From JBBDNC01 sp040877875 (GTDB taxonomy: Bacteria > Bacteroidota > Rhodothermia > Balneolales > Balneolaceae), in the NCBI GenBank assembly GCA_040877875.1, contig JBBDNC010000160.1, positions 1-14,411 on the forward strand: DNA of 14,411 bases, written 5' to 3'. Made by a program: the position numbers and the translations under genes. Each line of letters opens with the position of its first letter. Positions within the stretch are counted from its first letter, which is position 1. Below, in pieces: positions 1-7,780 of this stretch. The notes below the pieces were generated by a model, which had not been told where the DNA came from, searched no databases, and saw nothing but the letters and a program-made list of their open reading frames with translations.

Positions 1-20
1 CCTTACTCACTGACCCAATT

Positions 21-68
21 ACACACTGTACCCCTGACACACTGTAGCCCTGACACACTGTTTCACTG
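21..68. repeat. Three tandem 16-bp repeats at the 3' end of menE
   Basis: Three back-to-back 16-bp units begin at 21, 37 and 53. All start with ACACACTGT and end in CTG; the middle of the unit varies. Read on the minus strand the unit is CAGTGTGTCAGGG plus three variable bases. The last unit covers the menE stop codon (63-65), so the final Gln codon and TGA of menE are part of the repeat. Related CAGT-periodic sequence occurs at 9452-9495, 14316-14351 and, weakly, 2715-2740. No terminator hairpin is seen between here and the window edge. Confidence 0.85.
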
Positions 69-1553
69 TTTGTTGTAAATTTTGGCGAGGAGGAGACGGT
101 TAATTTTTCGTGTATCGGTTCGGGGTAGATCCCGCATGACAATGAATTCCTTTGGCACCTTGAATCCGGAGAGAGATTTTTTAAGGGAAGCTCGGATTTT
201 TTCCGTGTTCAAATCATCGTCTTCATCCGGTGGTTCAGACGGATGAATAAAAGCTACCAGACGCTGTCCCCACTCTTCATCCTCAATGCCGATCACGGCC
301 GCTTCATGAATGCCTTCCAGCTTTTCAAGGGCTTCTTCGACCTCATAGGGATTCACATTTTCACCTCCTGTTATGATAAGGTCTGTACGCCGGGTTTCGA
401 TAAACAAGTGTTGAAAACGATTCAGTTTCCCGATATCTCCCGTTTTGAACCAACGATCCTTGTCGAAAGCTTTTCCGGTGAGTTCCTGCCGGAGATACCC
501 GTTGAAAACCTGGGGGCCACGCAGCCAGATCAGGCCGGGTTCATTTGCCGGAAGGACCTCCCCCCGGTCATTGCGAACCTGAATTTCATTCGGCTTGAAT
601 ATTTTCCCCACACTGGATTTAGGAAGATACATTCCACTCGGTTTCAGCATCGGATTGGCTACAATCTGGGCAAAAGTTTCCGTCATCCCGTAACTTGTTA
701 CAATGGGAATTCCACGTTTTACCGCCTCTTCAATCAAAATGGAGTGTATCGGCCCGCCGCCCAATAGAATGGCTTTGAACTCCCCGTGAACGTGAAAAGC
801 CGTGTTTTGCAAAAGCCGTTTTAACATCGTGGGAACGAGGGAGGCCACCTGGAATAATTTATTTTCTGACAGGTATCCGGCCACTTTTCCAGCCTCATAA
901 CCGCTCATCCGGTAGATGGCCGCGTGGTATAACAGGCAGCGAAGGATGATGCTGATCCCCCCCACGTGATTCAGCGGGAGGCAGAGAAGCCAATAACGGT
1001 TTTCGTCGGGTTTGAAATTTTCAGCCGATGATTTTGCCGCAAATAATACCTGTCTGCGCAGAATCGGTACGATTTTGGGAGTACCGGTAGAACCGGAGGT
1101 TTGGAAATACCCGAGTATTTTTTTTGGATACCGATTCGAAAATAGCAAAGGATCGGCTTCGGCTTCCCGGTTCAGTTGTTTCGATGGAATGGTAAAACCC
1201 GGAATCCGCCTGAGACGCGATCTCGTTTTGGCATCTTTAACAGCTACCGGACTTTCGATCTCTTCAAGCAGTTGTTGCAATTCAGGATGGCTCATCTTCG
1301 GCGATATCGGGATAAAGGGAATTCGCAATAACCAGCAGGCTGAAATTGTAAAAACCAGCTCATCCGAAGAATGGCTGAACAGGGCAAGCGGGTGCTCCTC
1401 GTCAATCGTATATTTTTTTAGTTTTCCGGCAAACCAGTTGCAGAAAGCATACAAGTTCTTATAGTCGTAGATACGGTTTTCCGATGCCAGAAAGTTTAAT
1501 TCCGGATGAGGTAAAGAGTAGGAGGGGGGAGCCGGGAAATCTTCAGGGTTCAT
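63..1553 (-). CDS. menE: o-succinylbenzoate--CoA ligase MenE
   Basis: Acyl-CoA synthetase of the ANL (AMP-forming) superfamily. It activates o-succinylbenzoate with ATP and CoA to give OSB-CoA in the cytoplasm. From the ATG at 1553 it has 496 residues, close to the usual length for MenE. The phosphate-binding loop TSGSTGTPK is at 152-160, the adenylate motif YGMTET at 288-293, the TGD motif at 371-373, and the hinge region TDLIITGGENVNP at 390-402. The C-terminal catalytic lysine is probably K483, in TRKINR where most family members have a Gly before the Lys. The frame stays open back to 1673, but that start would bury 131 bp inside menC. The ATG at 1553 overlaps menC by 11 bp and is the natural coupled start. 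MenE rather than a general acyl-CoA ligase is inferred from direct linkage to menC. The last codons lie in the 16-bp tandem repeat. Confidence 0.92.
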   Translation of the reverse strand: MNPEDFPAPPSYSLPHPELNFLASENRIYDYKNLYAFCNWFAGKLKKYTIDEEHPLALFSHSSDELVFTISACWLLRIPFIPISPKMSHPELQQLLEEIESPVAVKDAKTRSRLRRIPGFTIPSKQLNREAEADPLLFSNRYPKKILGYFQTSGSTGTPKIVPILRRQVLFAAKSSAENFKPDENRYWLLCLPLNHVGGISIILRCLLYHAAIYRMSGYEAGKVAGYLSENKLFQVASLVPTMLKRLLQNTAFHVHGEFKAILLGGGPIHSILIEEAVKRGIPIVTSYGMTETFAQIVANPMLKPSGMYLPKSSVGKIFKPNEIQVRNDRGEVLPANEPGLIWLRGPQVFNGYLRQELTGKAFDKDRWFKTGDIGKLNRFQHLFIETRRTDLIITGGENVNPYEVEEALEKLEGIHEAAVIGIEDEEWGQRLVAFIHPSEPPDEDDDLNTEKIRASLKKSLSGFKVPKEFIVMRDLPRTDTRKINRLLLAKIYNKQ

Positions 1554-2700
1554 AGGATTGCAGGTGAACGAAGTATTCCGAATTACATTGTTTAAAATCC
1601 ACTCCCCAGTTCGTTGAGGATTCCGGGCGGTACACTGCCTGACCTGCGGAAAGGGGTAAAAGGTCGTTTTCAAAGTAGCGTCCGGTATCCAGTCCGTGGG
1701 CGTATTCGGGAGTGCCGATCATCCCGGCGATCGATTCAAGTATTTTTCGTCCGACTCCGGATTCGAAACTGGTTGTCAGGATCCAATTTGTTTTCATATT
1801 GGTTTTGTGGCTGCGGGTGTCTGGTTTATTTAAAAGAGAATTGTGACGGCGGATTGTTTCAAATAAATCTAAAATATTTCCAAAAAGCATCGGTTTGAGG
1901 ACCAGGATATCGGCAGGGATGCCATCGGGCCGGTACAGAAACTGATTCAGTTGTTCTCTCGTCCGTACCGATTCGTCCAGGGCAATCGGAACAGGGCTCA
2001 GTGCGCGCAACTCCCGGAGTTGGCCGGGATGGGTTATGGCAACGGGTTCTTCAAAATATTCGACCGGAAGAGAATCAAATAATGTAAAGTATTCTTTTGC
2101 CCGGTCTGCCGGCCAGCTCCGGTTCGCATCCACCCGGAAGTGAAGATCCGGGAAACGGGCTGAAGCCGTTCGGATCGCCTCCGGCAGTAAGCCGGGTGGA
2201 TTCCCGCATTTCAATTTAAGGGTTCTGTATCCCTGATGATAGCTTGCCTCGATCCGATCCAGGAGTTCTCTTTTGTTGTGTTGGAGTCCGATTACTGCAT
2301 TGACCCGGACAGGGCTGTTTAACTTGCAATCCAGTAAATGATGTACCGGGGTTTGACTTCTTTGTGCGATGAGGGCTGTCCCGGCGGTGCTGATTCCGAA
2401 TTGTACCGAGGGAGGTAAATCCAGGGTTTCCATTCCGGCGGATAGTTCCCGAAGGGTTTCGGAGGCCTGTAACAGGCGATGAATCTTGGGAAAATTAACT
2501 GTCAGACAGCTCTGTGCATCGGCCGTTGATTCTTTTGAAATTCCGGGCAGGGGGGCAATCTCCGAAACTGCATCACATTCTGAACCCCGGTAGTGGATCA
2601 GGATCCCTTCCCGATAAGACAACGTGCCGCCTGCCGTGTGAAAGGGTGTTTTAAATGGAAGCCGGTATTTGAAAAGATCGATCATCAGGTCAGCCTGCAT
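1543..2700 (-). CDS. menC: o-succinylbenzoate synthase MenC
   Basis: Enolase-superfamily enzyme that dehydrates SHCHC to o-succinylbenzoate. It has 385 residues with the usual N-terminal capping domain and C-terminal barrel. The catalytic pair is K162/K164 in LKLKCG. The metal ligands are D191 (RVDAN), E217 (YFEEP) and D242 (ALDES), and the second-face lysine is K269 (VLKP), which is the full OSBS set. Barrel-fold relatives include muconate and dipeptide epimerases, but immediate coupling to menE settles the role. The start could be M1 at 2700, with GAGG about ten bases upstream, or M6 at 2685. A 112-bp spacer separates it from menA, so it may have its own promoter. The 3' end overlaps menE by 11 bp, suggesting translational coupling. 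Confidence 0.93.
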   Translation of the reverse strand: MQADLMIDLFKYRLPFKTPFHTAGGTLSYREGILIHYRGSECDAVSEIAPLPGISKESTADAQSCLTVNFPKIHRLLQASETLRELSAGMETLDLPPSVQFGISTAGTALIAQRSQTPVHHLLDCKLNSPVRVNAVIGLQHNKRELLDRIEASYHQGYRTLKLKCGNPPGLLPEAIRTASARFPDLHFRVDANRSWPADRAKEYFTLFDSLPVEYFEEPVAITHPGQLRELRALSPVPIALDESVRTREQLNQFLYRPDGIPADILVLKPMLFGNILDLFETIRRHNSLLNKPDTRSHKTNMKTNWILTTSFESGVGRKILESIAGMIGTPEYAHGLDTGRYFENDLLPLSAGQAVYRPESSTNWGVDFKQCNSEYFVHLQSYEP

Positions 2701-2714
2701 TTCTCGCAGCCTCT

Positions 2715-2740
2715 ACACACTGTGGTTCTCAACGTGTCAG
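2715..2740. repeat. Weak relative of the CAGT-type repeat upstream of menC
   Basis: ACACACTGT at 2715-2723 is identical to the first nine bases of the 16-bp units at 21-68, and CGTGTCAG follows at 2733-2740. Only one partial unit is present, so this may be a decayed copy or chance. Confidence 0.4.
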
Positions 2741-2786
2741 AATTTTTCATTTAACTTCTTGTTTATCAAATATATACCGTGCGCTC

Positions 2787-2800
2787 ACAAAATATTTTGT
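2787..2800. promoter_or_regulatory. 14-bp perfect palindrome between menA and menC
   Basis: ACAAAATATTTTGT is a perfect dyad lying 13 bp past the menA stop and 87 bp before the menC start. It has no U-tract or G+C-rich stem, so it is not a typical intrinsic terminator. It could be a dimeric regulator's operator for menCE or chance in AT-rich DNA. Confidence 0.3.
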
Positions 2801-2812
2801 AGAAAATACGGG

Positions 2813-3700
2813 TCAGGCCGTATAACTCAGGATCCCTGCCGAAAGCAGAATTCCAAACAAAAGCATGAATTGTGCCGTTCTTTCCAGAGCGAGATTGAGC
2901 GACTCCTTACTTTCATGAAACCAAATCCAATTTAACAGATACAGGGCAAACGGGAGGGATAAAAGGGGGAGCAGAATCATACCGCTGAAATTATAGAGAC
3001 TGTATAAGAGAGGTAAAACCGTATAGGCAAGGATCAGCATGAGAAGGTATTCGATTTTAAGTGCCCGTTCGCCCAGTAATACCCCGATCGTTTTTTTCCC
3101 TACCTCCCGGTCCTGGTCAATGTCCCTGAGATTATTAACCACGAGGATATTCACACATAATGCGCCGACCGGCAAAGAGAGCCAGAAGGAACCGGGCGAC
3201 CATTCCAGGGCATTCACATAGTACGTTCCCATGACGGCCACGAATCCGAAAAATAAAAATACAAACAGATCCCCGAGTCCGTTATAGCCGAGCGGAAAGG
3301 GTCCGCCGGTATAGAGGATGCCGAAAATGAGAGAAAAGACCCCGATCCAAAATACGATCCATCCGCCGATCCAGACAAGATACAAACCTGCCAAAAAGGC
3401 CATACTCATTGTTCCGATGGTTGCAAAAAGCATGGCGCGGGGTGAAATCCGGCCGGAAGCCGTCGCGCGCTGAAACCCGATTCGGGTATCCGTATCGGCC
3501 CCCTTGACAAAATCGAAATAGTCATTTGCAAAATTGGTGCCGACCTGGATCGTCAAAGCACAGAAAAGGGCGACCAGGGTTGCAAGAGTATCCAACGAAT
3601 GATCCGCCCAGGCCAGGGAAGCTCCGGTTAAAACAGGAACAAAACCCGCGAAAAGGGTCTTCGGACGCGCAGCATCAAGCCAAAAATTCCATTTTCTCAT
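2813..3700 (-). CDS. menA: 1,4-dihydroxy-2-naphthoate polyprenyltransferase MenA
   Basis: UbiA-superfamily integral membrane prenyltransferase that joins a polyprenyl diphosphate to DHNA, giving demethylmenaquinone. It has 295 residues and is strongly hydrophobic, with about eight to nine membrane spans visible as leucine/isoleucine/phenylalanine-rich blocks. The first Asp-rich motif is NDYFDFVKGADTD (59-71), and the second is NNLRDIDQDREVGKKT (189-204). These bind the Mg-diphosphate. The paired Asn before the second motif and the surrounding men genes favour MenA over heme O or ubiquinone UbiA members. It is divergent from glnN across 294 bp. No Shine-Dalgarno sequence is evident. The next gene downstream is menC, after 112 bp. 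Confidence 0.93.
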   Translation of the reverse strand: MRKWNFWLDAARPKTLFAGFVPVLTGASLAWADHSLDTLATLVALFCALTIQVGTNFANDYFDFVKGADTDTRIGFQRATASGRISPRAMLFATIGTMSMAFLAGLYLVWIGGWIVFWIGVFSLIFGILYTGGPFPLGYNGLGDLFVFLFFGFVAVMGTYYVNALEWSPGSFWLSLPVGALCVNILVVNNLRDIDQDREVGKKTIGVLLGERALKIEYLLMLILAYTVLPLLYSLYNFSGMILLPLLSLPFALYLLNWIWFHESKESLNLALERTAQFMLLFGILLSAGILSYTA

Positions 3701-3994
3701 TCAATAATCTATGGTTATCCCTTTATATTTGAGTCGGGTTCAAGCAGAAAAAAAGATAGTGAAAATTGAAATACCTAAAAAAATTTGGATTTTTAGGTTT
3801 GATTTTAAAAAAGTAAAGCCGGCGAGAATTGGAAGCGCTATCAAATCGAACTTTTTAAGTTTTTATCATACGATAGCCTTTATCATTTAACTATTAATTA
3901 TTTCTATATTAAAAATTTTTGTAAAAATTGTGAATGCCCCTATATTTAAACCGTTCAATAACCCGGAACCTAAAACTATTGACGGTATCCATTT
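3701..3994. other. Divergent AT-rich intergenic region between menA and glnN
   Basis: This stretch must hold the promoters for minus-strand menA and plus-strand glnN. It is much more AT-rich than the flanking genes. A glnN promoter candidate is listed separately. For menA I see only a weak AT-rich TATAAA-like element near 3725 and would not call it. I found no clear operator dyad, riboswitch or small gene. Confidence 0.6.
3919..3948 (+). promoter_or_regulatory. Candidate Bacteroidota-type promoter for glnN
   Basis: TTG at 3919-3921 is followed after 19 bp by TATATTTA at 3941-3948. The known Bacteroidota primary-sigma consensus is TTG at -33 and TAnnTTTG at -7; this site matches except for the final base. 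It would give a 5' leader of roughly 40 nt before the glnN ATG at 3995. The match is by eye only, and AT-rich DNA produces such matches easily. Confidence 0.4.
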
Positions 3995-6175
3995 ATGACT
4001 CAATCTACTCGCAGGTATGACACACTCGCTGCTGCCAGAGGCTGGAAGCCTGGTGATAACGGTGAGATAGGAAATATGAATATCACCCAGATTTTTGGTG
4101 AGAACACACTCAGTCTTGACGGCCTCAGGGAACGCCTTCCCAAAGAAGCCTGGAAAGGCCTGAAGAAAACCATTGAAGAGGGGCAGGCTCTTGATATTTC
4201 CGTCGCAGATGCGGTTGCTGTAGCTATGAAGGACTGGGCGACGGAAAAGGGAGCAACTCACTTTACCCACTGGTTTCAGCCTCTTACAGGGTTTACTGCC
4301 GAGAAGCATGATAGTTTTATTACACCTAATGAAGGCGGCGGCGCACTTGCCGAGTTTTCAGGCAAGGAATTGATCCAGGGCGAACCGGATGCTTCGAGTT
4401 TTCCCAGCGGCGGACTTCGTCAGACGTTTGAAGCCCGCGGGTATACGGCCTGGGATCCTACCTCTCCGGTATTCCTCGTTGAAAATCCAAACGGAACCTA
4501 CCTGTCCATCCCTACTGTTTTTGCATCGTGGATGGGAGATGCCCTCGATCATAAAACTCCACTGTTGCGATCGATCGAAGCGTTGGACAAGCAGGCGAAA
4601 CGAGCATTGAAGCATTTTGATGTCGAGGCCCGGCGGGTGGTTTCTACCGTAGGCTGCGAACAGGAATATTTTCTGATTGACCAGGAATTCTTTTACAGGA
4701 GGCCTGATTTTATGACCTCCGGCCGTACACTGGTGGGAGCTAAACCTCCTCGCGGACAGGAAATGGACGACCACTATTTCGGGTCTATTCCCGAACGTGT
4801 ACTGTCGTTTATGCTTGAAGCTGAACGGGAGCTCTACCGGCTTGGAATTCCGGTTAAGACGCGGCACAATGAAGTGGCCCCGAGTCAATATGAAATTGCC
4901 CCGCTCTTTGAAACCTGTAACATCGCAGCGGATCATCAGCAGTTAATGATGTTGACCCTCAAACGAGTGGCACGGAAATACGGACTGGAATGTGTACTCC
5001 ATGAAAAGCCGTTTGACGGCCTGAATGGAAGCGGCAAACACTTGAACTGGTCGCTGTCAACCAATGCCGGCGAAAATCTGCTTGACCCGGGCGATAATCC
5101 GCATAACAACATGCGCTTCCTGTTTTTCTTTGCAGCGGTTTTGCGTGCGGTTTATAAGCATCAGGATCTGCTAAGAATATCTATCGCCAGTGCTGCAAAC
5201 GACCACCGGCTGGGTGCGAATGAAGCCCCTCCCGCTATTCTTTCAGCTTTTATCGGCGAGCAGCTTGAAGATGTTGTACATCAGTTGCTAAATGGCGGAC
5301 TCAAGGATTCCAAGCAGGGTGGCCTGCTGGGCCTCGGTTCTCCGGTACTGCCCGAGATTCCAAAACATGCGGGCGACAGAAACCGGACTTCACCGTTTGC
5401 CTTTACAGGGAACAAGTTTGAATTTCGGGCTGTCGGATCCAGCCAGTCTATCTCGTTTCCGATCGTAGTACTGAATACGATTGTCGCAGATGCGATTGAA
5501 GAGCTCTGTACCGATCTTGAAAAGTCTGTTGAGGATGAAGGGCTGGAAGGAGCCCTCGGAAAAGTACTCAGAAAGAGCTTTTCCGAATCGAAAGATATCA
5601 TCTTTAACGGGGACGGTTATTCGGATGAATGGAAGAAGGAAGCTGAAAAACGCGGCCTGCTCAATCTGCGGTCAACGGCCGATGCGCTTCCGAAACTCAC
5701 CGACAAGAAGAACCTTGACCTGTTTGAACGTTTTAACATATTGAGTGAACGTGAAGTTTATTCACGACAGGAGATCTGGGCCGAGCAGTACGTGACCACC
5801 CTGAATATCGAAATCGATACGACGGAAGCGATGGCGAGAACCATGGTGTTCCCGGCCGCCGTCCGGTATATCAATGAGTTGTCCGCAACCGTCCGGTCAA
5901 CCGCAGAATTGAAGATGAAGAATTCCGGCTCTGAATCGATGCTGAAAATTGTCAATGAGGCATTGAACAATCTCGGGGCAGCTCTTGAGAAATTGAGAGA
6001 GGTTCAGACTAAAATTGATACGGGCGACGATGTCCTGAAAAAGGGGAAAGCTTATCGTGAGAAGGTCTTCCCCGTAATTACGGAAATCCGTGATTCGGTG
6101 GATCTACTCGAACGCTATGTGGCGGATGACTACTGGCCGTTACCTATCTATCGTGAAATGCTGTTTGTTAAATAG
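3995..6175 (+). CDS. glnN: Glutamine synthetase type III (GlnN)
   Basis: ATP-dependent ligation of ammonium to glutamate, in the cytoplasm. It has 726 residues, the size of the GSIII family and far longer than GSI or GSII. The GSIII N-terminal segment THFTHWFQPLTGFTAEKHD is at 88-106. Catalytic-domain motifs follow: GCEQEYFLID (220-229) with metal-binding glutamates, NEVAPSQYEIAPLFE (292-306), LNGSGKHLNWSL (343-354), NDHRLGANEAPPAI (402-415) and KFEFRAVGSSQS (474-485). The C-terminal region from about 560 is helical, typical of GSIII. The ATG at 3995 has no Shine-Dalgarno sequence, but it lies just upstream of the conserved N-terminus. The gene stands alone on the plus strand, with a candidate promoter before it and a strong terminator after it. 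No adenylylation-type site is expected in this class. It has no biochemical link to menaquinone synthesis. Confidence 0.97.
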   Translation: MTQSTRRYDTLAAARGWKPGDNGEIGNMNITQIFGENTLSLDGLRERLPKEAWKGLKKTIEEGQALDISVADAVAVAMKDWATEKGATHFTHWFQPLTGFTAEKHDSFITPNEGGGALAEFSGKELIQGEPDASSFPSGGLRQTFEARGYTAWDPTSPVFLVENPNGTYLSIPTVFASWMGDALDHKTPLLRSIEALDKQAKRALKHFDVEARRVVSTVGCEQEYFLIDQEFFYRRPDFMTSGRTLVGAKPPRGQEMDDHYFGSIPERVLSFMLEAERELYRLGIPVKTRHNEVAPSQYEIAPLFETCNIAADHQQLMMLTLKRVARKYGLECVLHEKPFDGLNGSGKHLNWSLSTNAGENLLDPGDNPHNNMRFLFFFAAVLRAVYKHQDLLRISIASAANDHRLGANEAPPAILSAFIGEQLEDVVHQLLNGGLKDSKQGGLLGLGSPVLPEIPKHAGDRNRTSPFAFTGNKFEFRAVGSSQSISFPIVVLNTIVADAIEELCTDLEKSVEDEGLEGALGKVLRKSFSESKDIIFNGDGYSDEWKKEAEKRGLLNLRSTADALPKLTDKKNLDLFERFNILSEREVYSRQEIWAEQYVTTLNIEIDTTEAMARTMVFPAAVRYINELSATVRSTAELKMKNSGSESMLKIVNEALNNLGAALEKLREVQTKIDTGDDVLKKGKAYREKVFPVITEIRDSVDLLERYVADDYWPLPIYREMLFVK

Positions 6176-6206
6176 CAGGATCGAGGATTTTTAAGACGTT
6201 TCCAAA

Positions 6207-6239
6207 CCCGCCGGGAAGCAATTCCCGGCGGGTTTTTTT
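6207..6239 (+). terminator. Intrinsic terminator of glnN
   Basis: A perfect 11-bp G+C-rich stem (CCCGCCGGGAA, 6207-6217, with TTCCCGGCGGG, 6222-6232) closes a GCAA tetraloop and is followed by seven T. It begins 31 bp after the glnN stop. The T-run is only on the plus side, so it terminates plus-strand transcription. Confidence 0.95.
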
Positions 6240-6481
6240 ATGTCCGGCCGGTGGAGGTTCAGGGTAAAGGCCCCTGAGGATTGTATAAGGGTTAACACGG
6301 GGTAATATGCCTGTTATTTATATAAAAAATCTGGGGACATAAGACTAAGTCCGACTGTATCCCAGGCTCTTTGTAACGGCTGCTCTGCTTAAATTGAAAA
6401 TGTAACACTTTGTGATTTGGCTCGTCATAAGGGTAAATCCAACTTAAAACATTGAAACTTACACTAAAAAAAATAATCCCT
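6240..6481. other. Intergenic region before the lipoprotein gene
   Basis: No protein gene is supported here. Two small hairpins are possible: TCAGGG/CCCTGA around 6258-6276, and a weak one pairing CTGGGGA near 6332 with TCCCAG near 6360. Neither has a terminator tail. The promoter of the downstream lipoprotein gene should lie here, but I could not choose one. A minus-strand open frame across the end of this region is a shadow of the lipoprotein gene. Confidence 0.5.
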
Positions 6482-7297
6482 ATGATGAATTCAATAATAA
6501 CAAGAATTACGACTGTTTTTCTAACCTTGGGCCTTTTATTCGTCGCAGGGTGTGATAATGGTGTCATGAACGAGACTCCCGGATTCGGGTCTCTCGAAGT
6601 ACGCTTGCACGATGCACCGGTTGATTTCGAGGAAGTGAATATTTTCGTTGACCGGGTTGAAGTGAACAGAGAAGAGGATGAAGAAGGCTGGATCGTACAC
6701 AGCGAACCGGCACAGTATTATAATCTCCTGGAACTTGTGAATGGAAACTATGAGAATCTGGGAGTTTCAGAGCTTGAAGTAGGGACCTATTACCAGATTC
6801 GGCTCATACTGGGTGAGGATAACTATGTGGTTGTCGATGGTGAATCCCGTGAACTTACAACTCCAAGTGCGCAGCAGTCCGGTTTAAAACTGGTTATTAA
6901 TAAAGAAATCCGTGAAGGAGAAGAATATGTTCTCCAGCTCGATTTTGATGCCGCTCGTTCCATTGTGGTAACGGGTCCGCCCCAAAACCCGGCAAATTAT
7001 ATTCTCAAACCGGTCATCCGGGCTTCTTCTGTGAGTGAAGACGGGAATATAGCCGGAACCGTCTTGCCGCCGGATGCACGGCCGGCCGTCTATGCCATCA
7101 GCAATCAGGAAACGCTCACATCTACTTTTTCAGACCCTGAAACCGGAGAATTTAAATTGATCGGACTTTCCGAAGGTTCTTATACCTTATCCTTTGAACC
7201 CCGTGAAGATGGATTTAATGGTACTGAATTAGAAGGCGTCGAAGTCGAACCGGGAGAAACCACAGACGTGGGAGAGATTGAACTGGAGACTGAATAA
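6482..7297 (+). CDS. DUF4382-type lipoprotein with C-terminal Ig-like domain
   Basis: Predicted lipoprotein of unknown function, 271 residues from the ATG at 6482. The N-terminus has a hydrophobic stretch (about 11-21) ending in the lipobox FVAGC with the lipidated Cys at 24, so it is exported and anchored. The segment from about 33 to 180 (GSLEVRLHDAPVDFEEVNIF and following) resembles DUF4382, a domain recognised here by its SLxVxLxDAPxD opening. The last ~75 residues (GNIAGTVLPP, SDPETGEFKLIGLSEGSYTL) look like a carboxypeptidase-regulatory/Ig-like beta-sandwich repeat. The frame is open back to a TTG at 6452, but starting at ATG 6482 or 6485 gives a normal signal peptide and an A-rich upstream leader. 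The protein is notably acidic. After the TAA the frame continues with 12 further acidic codons; see findings. Located after the glnN terminator, so it is transcribed separately. Confidence 0.85.
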   Translation: MMNSIITRITTVFLTLGLLFVAGCDNGVMNETPGFGSLEVRLHDAPVDFEEVNIFVDRVEVNREEDEEGWIVHSEPAQYYNLLELVNGNYENLGVSELEVGTYYQIRLILGEDNYVVVDGESRELTTPSAQQSGLKLVINKEIREGEEYVLQLDFDAARSIVVTGPPQNPANYILKPVIRASSVSEDGNIAGTVLPPDARPAVYAISNQETLTSTFSDPETGEFKLIGLSEGSYTLSFEPREDGFNGTELEGVEVEPGETTDVGEIELETE

Positions 7298-7378
7298 GAA
7301 GATGAAAACGGCGATGGGAATGACGAAAACAGTTAAGAATAATTGCCACGGTGTTCATCCTGCCGGGGAGAGGTGAAG

Positions 7379-7617
7379 TGAATTCCGACGTCTGGCAAGG
7401 GTAATGGGTCCGGGATTGGGGCGGCAATAAAAGGAAATGACCCAATCGTTCAACCGGCCGTTGCCTGGTATGCCTGACGTGAATTCAGTCTTGTAGGGAG
7501 TCATGCTCTCTTTGTCGGGAGATCGCACCTATTTTATACAGACGGCTGCTACCCTAAACTGCATAGAAAGCCAACAAGTACGGCCTGCGTCTTGAAAATC
7601 GCAGGCTGTTTTTTTTT
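7379..7617 (+). ncRNA. Candidate structured non-coding RNA
   Basis: Positions 7379-7487 fold into one long hairpin. TGAATTC (7379-7385) and ACGTC (7388-7392) pair with the uninterrupted GACGTGAATTCA (7476-7487), leaving a 2-nt bulge. Inside are GGC/GCC (7394-7396 with 7472-7474). Further in, GG-T-CCGG (7407-7413) pairs with CCGGCC (7454-7459), and GATTGGG (7414-7420) pairs with CCCAATC (7441-7447) around a 20-nt A/G-rich loop. An intrinsic terminator follows at 7581-7617. The long bulged rod followed by a terminator recalls 6S-type RNAs, but I cannot place it in a family. A structured 3' leader of the lipoprotein mRNA is the main alternative. The 5' end is not defined. It is not tRNA, tmRNA, SRP RNA or RNase P RNA by their conserved motifs. 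Confidence 0.5.
7581..7617 (+). terminator. Intrinsic terminator after the candidate RNA
   Basis: CGGCCTGCG (7581-7589) pairs with CGCAGGCTG (7600-7608), seven Watson-Crick pairs plus a G-T and a closing C-G, around a 10-nt loop. It is followed by a run of nine T. The T-run is on the plus side only. It lies 284 bp past the lipoprotein stop, too far for a simple gene-end terminator unless there is a long transcript end or separate RNA. Confidence 0.9.
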
Positions 7618-7780
7618 GAGTGAGAACGCAGAAGTGAAACGTGACCAGAATGTGCGTCGTTTCTGCCCGTATACCCGTCAGGGTTAAACAAAGGGTTGAT
7701 CACGACCGGTGGGGGGAAGACCCGTTCAAGCAACCTCCCCCGGCAGGCTCGAAACGATGATCTTATCTGTTATTCCCAAT

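Larger units (their letters stand above)
7298..7780. other. 483-bp region without a protein gene
   Basis: No credible protein gene lies here. Positions 7298-7336 continue the lipoprotein frame for 12 acidic codons. Positions 7379-7617 hold the candidate structured RNA and its terminator. Positions 7706-7743 contain a G+C-rich imperfect dyad (CCGG, then six G, facing CCCCCGG) that could end minus-strand menB transcripts, but it lacks a T-tract. The remainder, about 7618-7705, has only a weak dyad around GCAGAA/TTCTGC. Confidence 0.6.

Noticed and set aside
1..68. CRISPR array
   Set aside because: The three units are contiguous 16-bp repeats without spacers, and no cas gene is nearby.
243..767. 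Plus-strand 174-codon open frame
   Set aside because: Antisense shadow of menE, which has complete conserved motifs.
3887..4309. Minus-strand 140-codon open frame
   Set aside because: Antisense to the 5' end and leader of glnN, with no recognisable domain.
6292..6567. Minus-strand 91-codon open frame with a hydrophobic stretch
   Set aside because: It is antisense to the signal peptide of the lipoprotein gene. The apparent membrane segment is the reverse of that signal peptide region, and nothing else supports it.
7379..7617. tRNA, tmRNA, SRP RNA or RNase P RNA
   Set aside because: None of their conserved sequence motifs is present; only a generic long hairpin and terminator are seen.
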